Source: CAZGQY01 sp964528035 | Lineage (GTDB): Bacteria; Pseudomonadota; Gammaproteobacteria; Methylococcales; UBA1147 | Assembly: GCA_964528035.1 (NCBI GenBank) | Contig: CAZGQY010000159.1 | Location: forward strand, 1-9,818 | Direction of reading: 5' to 3' | Length of the DNA stretch: 9,818 bases | Part shown: piece after piece, positions 7,275 to 9,818 of the stretch | Layout: every line of letters begins with the position of its first letter | How positions within the stretch are numbered: the first letter of the stretch is position 1 | Made by a program: the position numbers and the translations under genes | The notes under the pieces: model-generated | Told to the model about the DNA's origin: nothing | The model's input: the letters and a program-made list of their open reading frames with translations, nothing else | Databases searched by the model: none

Positions 7275-8834
7275 ATGAACCGGGATGAAATGTTAAACCG
7301 TTTGGGTACAGATGAGAAACACTGGGACATTACAATCATTGGTGGTGGAGCCACAGGGCTGGGATGCGCTGTCGATGCAGCATCCCGCGGATATAAAACC
7401 TTACTGGTAGAACGCGGTGATTTTGCCAAAGGCACATCCAGTCGCTCGACAAAACTTGTACACGGTGGGGTGCGCTACCTGCAACAAGGTAATTTTTCTC
7501 TGGTTATCGAAGCACTGAAAGAACGCGGTCTGCTGCGCAATAATGCACCACACCTGGTTTCCGATTTACCCCTGGTGGTTCCAAACTACGACTGGTGGGA
7601 AGCCCCCTGGACAGGCATAGGCTTAAAACTCTATGACGCCATGGCGGGCAAACTTGGTTTTGGAAAGTCTCAACTCCTGTCCAAAGAAGAAACCGTCACC
7701 ATGATTCCAACTATAGAACAAAAAGGACTGCATGGCGGTATGGTTTACCACGACGGCCAATTCGACGATGCCCGCTTAGCCATTAACCTCGCAAAGACAG
7801 CGGCCAAACAGGGAGCCACTTTAATCAATTACATGGACGTCACAGGCATTACTAAATCAAATGGCGTAGTCGATGGCATTATTGCCACCGACCTGGAAAA
7901 CGAATCCGAATTAAAACTAAAGGCCCGGGTTGTTATCAATGCAACAGGCCCTTTCAGTGATGCGATCCGCCGTCACGACAATCCCGATTGCGAAGTACAC
8001 ATAGCACCCAGCCAAGGGGTACATATCATGTTGCCACGTTCTTTTCTACCCGGGAAAACCGCCATCCTCGTTCCACACACAAGTGATGGTCGCGTGATCT
8101 TTTTAATCCCATGGCGAAACTGTGTCATGGTGGGTACAACCGACACGCCCATTAACGATATTCCCATAGAGCCACAAGCCAGCGAAGAAGAAATTGAATT
8201 TCTACTAAAATATGCTGCGCAATACCTGGATCATAACCCGAGTCGTGCGGATGTTCTCAGTGTATTTGCCGGAATACGACCGTTGGTTGGGGCTAGAGAG
8301 GACGAAACCACTGCAAACCTGTCGCGGGATCATTCAATCACAATCTCTCATTCCGGACTCATGACTGTCACCGGTGGCAAATGGACGACCTATCGAAAAA
8401 TGGCCGAAGACGCAATCGACCAGGCTCTGGTACTGGCCGATATAGAAGCCAAACCCTGCGTAAGCGAAACCTTACAAATACATGGATATCACCACAACGC
8501 ACAAGAATTCGGGGGATTACGATGGTATGGCTCCGACGCACCTGCAATTAGTGACTTGATAAACGAACATCCCGATTACCAGAAAAAACTCCACCCTGAG
8601 CTGGATATTCTGGCAGCCGAAGTGATTTGGGCAGTCCGCGAAGAAATGGCCCGAACCGTGGAAGATGTACTATCACGCCGTACTCGCTCACTGTTACTGA
8701 ACGCCCGCGCCAGCATCGATATTGCGGAGGCTGTTGCAGCATTAATGGCACGAGAAATGAAACTTGATTCGGAGTGGCAAGCGGCACAAGTTGAGAGTTT
8801 TCACCGATTGGCGGAGGGATATGTTTTGGATTAA
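7275..8834 (+). CDS. glpD: FAD-dependent glycerol-3-phosphate dehydrogenase
   Basis: GlpD oxidises sn-glycerol 3-phosphate to dihydroxyacetone phosphate on the inner face of the membrane and passes electrons to the quinone pool. The 519 residues contain the FAD Rossmann motif IIGGGATGLGCAVDAASRG (21-39) and the family signature GTSSRSTKLVHGGVRYLQ (53-70). They continue with GQFDDARL (161-168), ARVVINATGPFSDAI (217-231), the substrate-binding block MVGTTDTP (285-292), FAGIRPLVG (331-339) and TGGKWTTYRKMAEDAID (366-382). A C-terminal DAO_C-type helical domain follows, with EVIWAVREEMARTVEDVLSR (449-468). The RSTKLVHGGVRYL form resembles the mitochondrial and Bacteroidetes-like branch more than E. 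coli GlpD. An AGGGTGG lies about 7 bases before the ATG. The gene stands alone: no glpK, glpF or glpR is in the window. It ends 12 bases from the stop of the convergent toxin gene, with no terminator visible between. Confidence 0.95.
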   Translation: MNRDEMLNRLGTDEKHWDITIIGGGATGLGCAVDAASRGYKTLLVERGDFAKGTSSRSTKLVHGGVRYLQQGNFSLVIEALKERGLLRNNAPHLVSDLPLVVPNYDWWEAPWTGIGLKLYDAMAGKLGFGKSQLLSKEETVTMIPTIEQKGLHGGMVYHDGQFDDARLAINLAKTAAKQGATLINYMDVTGITKSNGVVDGIIATDLENESELKLKARVVINATGPFSDAIRRHDNPDCEVHIAPSQGVHIMLPRSFLPGKTAILVPHTSDGRVIFLIPWRNCVMVGTTDTPINDIPIEPQASEEEIEFLLKYAAQYLDHNPSRADVLSVFAGIRPLVGAREDETTANLSRDHSITISHSGLMTVTGGKWTTYRKMAEDAIDQALVLADIEAKPCVSETLQIHGYHHNAQEFGGLRWYGSDAPAISDLINEHPDYQKKLHPELDILAAEVIWAVREEMARTVEDVLSRRTRSLLLNARASIDIAEAVAALMAREMKLDSEWQAAQVESFHRLAEGYVLD

Positions 8835-8846
8835 ACAGTCAGCGAA

Positions 8847-9278
8847 CTAAAATATTTCTGTCTCAAAAGGGTTCACAAAAGTAACTCCTTTCAATTCGCG
8901 CCCGGTTTGGAAGTCTTCCGAAAATAGTTTGCTTACGTTATTTTCACAAACAACGGACCATAGCATGGCGTCCCAGAAAGAAAGCTTATGCGTAGCGACT
9001 GCATCTAATGCATTTTTCACAGTATGAGTTGAAGGAAGTATAGTCGGGAATAATAATTGCCAATCTTTGATATGAGCTTCTGCATCTGAATGCGTCACAA
9101 TCCCTTTACGTGTTGCGGCAAAGTAAAACTCTGCTATTGATTGTATCGTTAATACACAATCATATTCCAAAACACATTTGTCAATTAAACGAATAGCGGT
9201 AATTTGCTTCTGCTCCGCATCTTTATCTATTGCGTAGATGAGGATATTTGTATCAAGGCTAACTCTGTTATCGCTCAT
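8847..9278 (-). CDS. PIN-domain toxin (VapC-like ribonuclease)
   Basis: A 143-residue PIN-domain protein, probably the toxin of a type II toxin-antitoxin pair; such proteins cut RNA in a Mg-dependent way. The four acidic residues of the active site are all visible: Asp9 in SLDTNILIYA, Glu50 in SIAEFYFAA, Asp103 in LSFWDAMLW and Asp122 in FSEDFQTG. The last two are followed by the usual short strand GVTFVNPF near the C-terminus, so the protein looks intact and potentially active. Its ATG overlaps the end of the antitoxin gene by 11 bases (9268-9278), implying translational coupling. It converges on glpD with a 12-base gap. The RNA target cannot be told from the sequence. I call it VapC-like rather than vapC because the partner is Phd/YefM-type. 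Confidence 0.93.
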   Translation of the reverse strand: MSDNRVSLDTNILIYAIDKDAEQKQITAIRLIDKCVLEYDCVLTIQSIAEFYFAATRKGIVTHSDAEAHIKDWQLLFPTILPSTHTVKNALDAVATHKLSFWDAMLWSVVCENNVSKLFSEDFQTGRELKGVTFVNPFETEIF

Positions 9279-9516
9279 ACAATCGGTCTCGATTGATTCC
9301 CTGACCGCCTAGATGATAACCTTCTGTAGTAAGACTTAACACGCGTTGCAATGCTTCTTGTTGATCTGCATTGAGTATTTTTTCCTCTGTAACAGGAATC
9401 AGTTTGGCCACCGCCTTCCCGTGTTTGGTAATCACAATCTCATCTCCCACATGAAGGGATCGAATATATTTTGAAAGATTTTGATTTGCTTCACGTATAT
9501 TTATCATTTGGCGCAT
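9268..9516 (-). CDS. Phd/YefM-family antitoxin
   Basis: An 82-residue antitoxin that should neutralise the PIN toxin encoded directly after it and repress their shared promoter. The N-terminal part, INIREANQNLSKYIRS (5-20) followed by GDEIVITKHGKAVAKLIPV (24-42), is the classic Phd/YefM DNA-binding domain. The C-terminal tail, ending GINRDRLYER, is the kind of partly disordered segment that wraps the toxin. The start at 9516 is preferred over the ATG at codon 4 because GGAG (9522-9525) lies 5 bases before it. The stop codon lies inside the toxin gene. A perfect 22-base palindrome sits 11 bases upstream of the start. Confidence 0.92.
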   Translation of the reverse strand: MRQMINIREANQNLSKYIRSLHVGDEIVITKHGKAVAKLIPVTEEKILNADQQEALQRVLSLTTEGYHLGGQGINRDRLYER

Positions 9517-9521
9517 AGCAG

Positions 9522-9525
9522 CTCC
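9522..9525 (-). promoter_or_regulatory. ribosome binding site of the antitoxin gene
   Basis: GGAG on the minus strand is followed by CTGCT and then the ATG at 9516-9514. For the alternative in-frame ATG at 9507 the spacing would be 14, so this site decides the longer start. Confidence 0.6.
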
Positions 9526-9527
9526 AT

Positions 9528-9549
9528 ATTTGTAGGACGTCCTACAAAT
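9528..9549. promoter_or_regulatory. 22-base perfect palindrome, candidate toxin-antitoxin operator
   Basis: The half site ATTTGTAGGAC (9528-9538) is followed without a gap by its exact reverse complement (9539-9549). The palindrome lies between the antitoxin ribosome site (3 bases away) and a weak promoter-like pair on the minus strand: TTGCGC near 9568-9573 and TAACAT near 9545-9550, 17 bases apart. Phd/YefM antitoxins are known to bind palindromes at this place to repress their own operon, so an operator role is a natural inference. As RNA it could also form a 9-base-pair hairpin with an ACGT loop just before the ribosome site. Confidence 0.75.
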
Positions 9550-9788
9550 GTTAGCTAAGATTATTCACAAGCGCAATATGAATTATTAGTCCAGACCACT
9601 CATCCGAAACGACTCACGAGTATACTGATCGCTGCCCGTTGCCTCGCAATTAACGCCATGCTTTTCATCCGGGTTAACTTGACCACATACTCACTAAATT
9701 AGATGTGCCTAACCGAACGCATACGCTAGCCTCAATTATAAATAGATCATGGAGTCACTTTATATAAGCGAGTCGCTACCTCGTGAAA
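9550..9788. other. non-coding stretch at the right end; no gene recognised
   Basis: No convincing gene, tRNA or transposase was found here. The longest noteworthy frame is a 34-codon minus-strand segment (9589-9690) that ends in TAA but has no start codon. A very short plus-strand frame (9658-9702, 14 codons) is not credible. The part nearest the antitoxin presumably holds the promoter of the toxin-antitoxin operon. Confidence 0.5.
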
Positions 9789-9817
9789 GATTTTGGGACG
9801 TCCCAGTCTCCAAAATC
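9789..9817. repeat. bulged inverted repeat at the window edge
   Basis: The left arm GATTTTGG (9789-9796) pairs with CCAAAATC (9810-9817). Three more pairs (GAC 9797-9799 with GTC 9806-9808) extend the stem if T9809 is bulged out, leaving the six-base loop GTCCCA. An alternative fold is the perfect 12-base palindrome TGGGACGTCCCA (9794-9805). The core GGACGTCC is shared with the palindrome at 9528-9549. No T-run follows on the visible side, so a terminator is not supported. The window ends one base later, so the full element may be larger. It could be a REP-like repeat, the end of a mobile element, or a binding site. Confidence 0.6.
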
Positions 9818-9818
9818 G

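Noticed and set aside
8548..8787. A 79-codon minus-strand open frame
   Set aside because: Antisense to the C-terminal domain of glpD, with low-complexity translation and no signals.
9658..9702. A 14-codon plus-strand ATG frame
   Set aside because: Too short, without a ribosome site or neighbours that would give it meaning.
9550..9818. Integron attC site in the non-coding right end
   Set aside because: A GCCTAAC resembling one core site is present near 9708, but no matching GTTRRRY partner or paired inner boxes could be found.

Overview
The window looks like a stretch of chromosome from a gammaproteobacterium. SecD, SecF, YajC, Tgt, MsrP and MsrQ all carry E. coli-like motifs at nearly E. 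coli residue numbers, and a DUF1415 protein is present. I cannot name the genus: glpD is of the GTSSRSTKLVHGGVRYL type rather than the E. coli type, and the usual enterobacterial neighbours (queA before tgt, glp regulon genes) are absent.

Layout. Left end (1-897): a DUF1415 gene on the plus strand, meeting a small unrecognised minus-strand ORF tail to tail. Centre (1098-7097): six codirectional minus-strand genes, read msrP > msrQ > tgt > yajC > secD > secF, with gaps of 3, 73, 38, 12 and 27 bases. This joins two functional units: MsrPQ repair of oxidised methionine in envelope proteins, and the familiar tgt-yajC-secDF set (queuosine tRNA modification plus the Sec translocon accessory complex). 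A 177-base intergenic stretch then holds the divergent start regions of msrP and glpD. The plus-strand glpD (7275-8834) encodes an FAD-dependent glycerol-3-phosphate dehydrogenase. Right end (8847-9516): a minus-strand Phd/YefM-type antitoxin and PIN-domain toxin pair overlapping by 11 bases, with a perfect 22-base palindrome just upstream of the antitoxin that is a good candidate for the autoregulatory operator. The last 270 bases hold no convincing gene and end in a bulged inverted repeat that shares a GGACGTCC core with that palindrome.

Most of the window is ordinary core genome. I found no convincing undescribed multi-gene system. The places most worth a second look are the toxin-antitoxin cassette with its palindrome, the related inverted repeat at the right edge, the joining of msrPQ to the tgt-secDF cluster, and the orphan small ORF downstream of secF. 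No tRNA, rRNA, CRISPR array, transposase or riboswitch was recognised.
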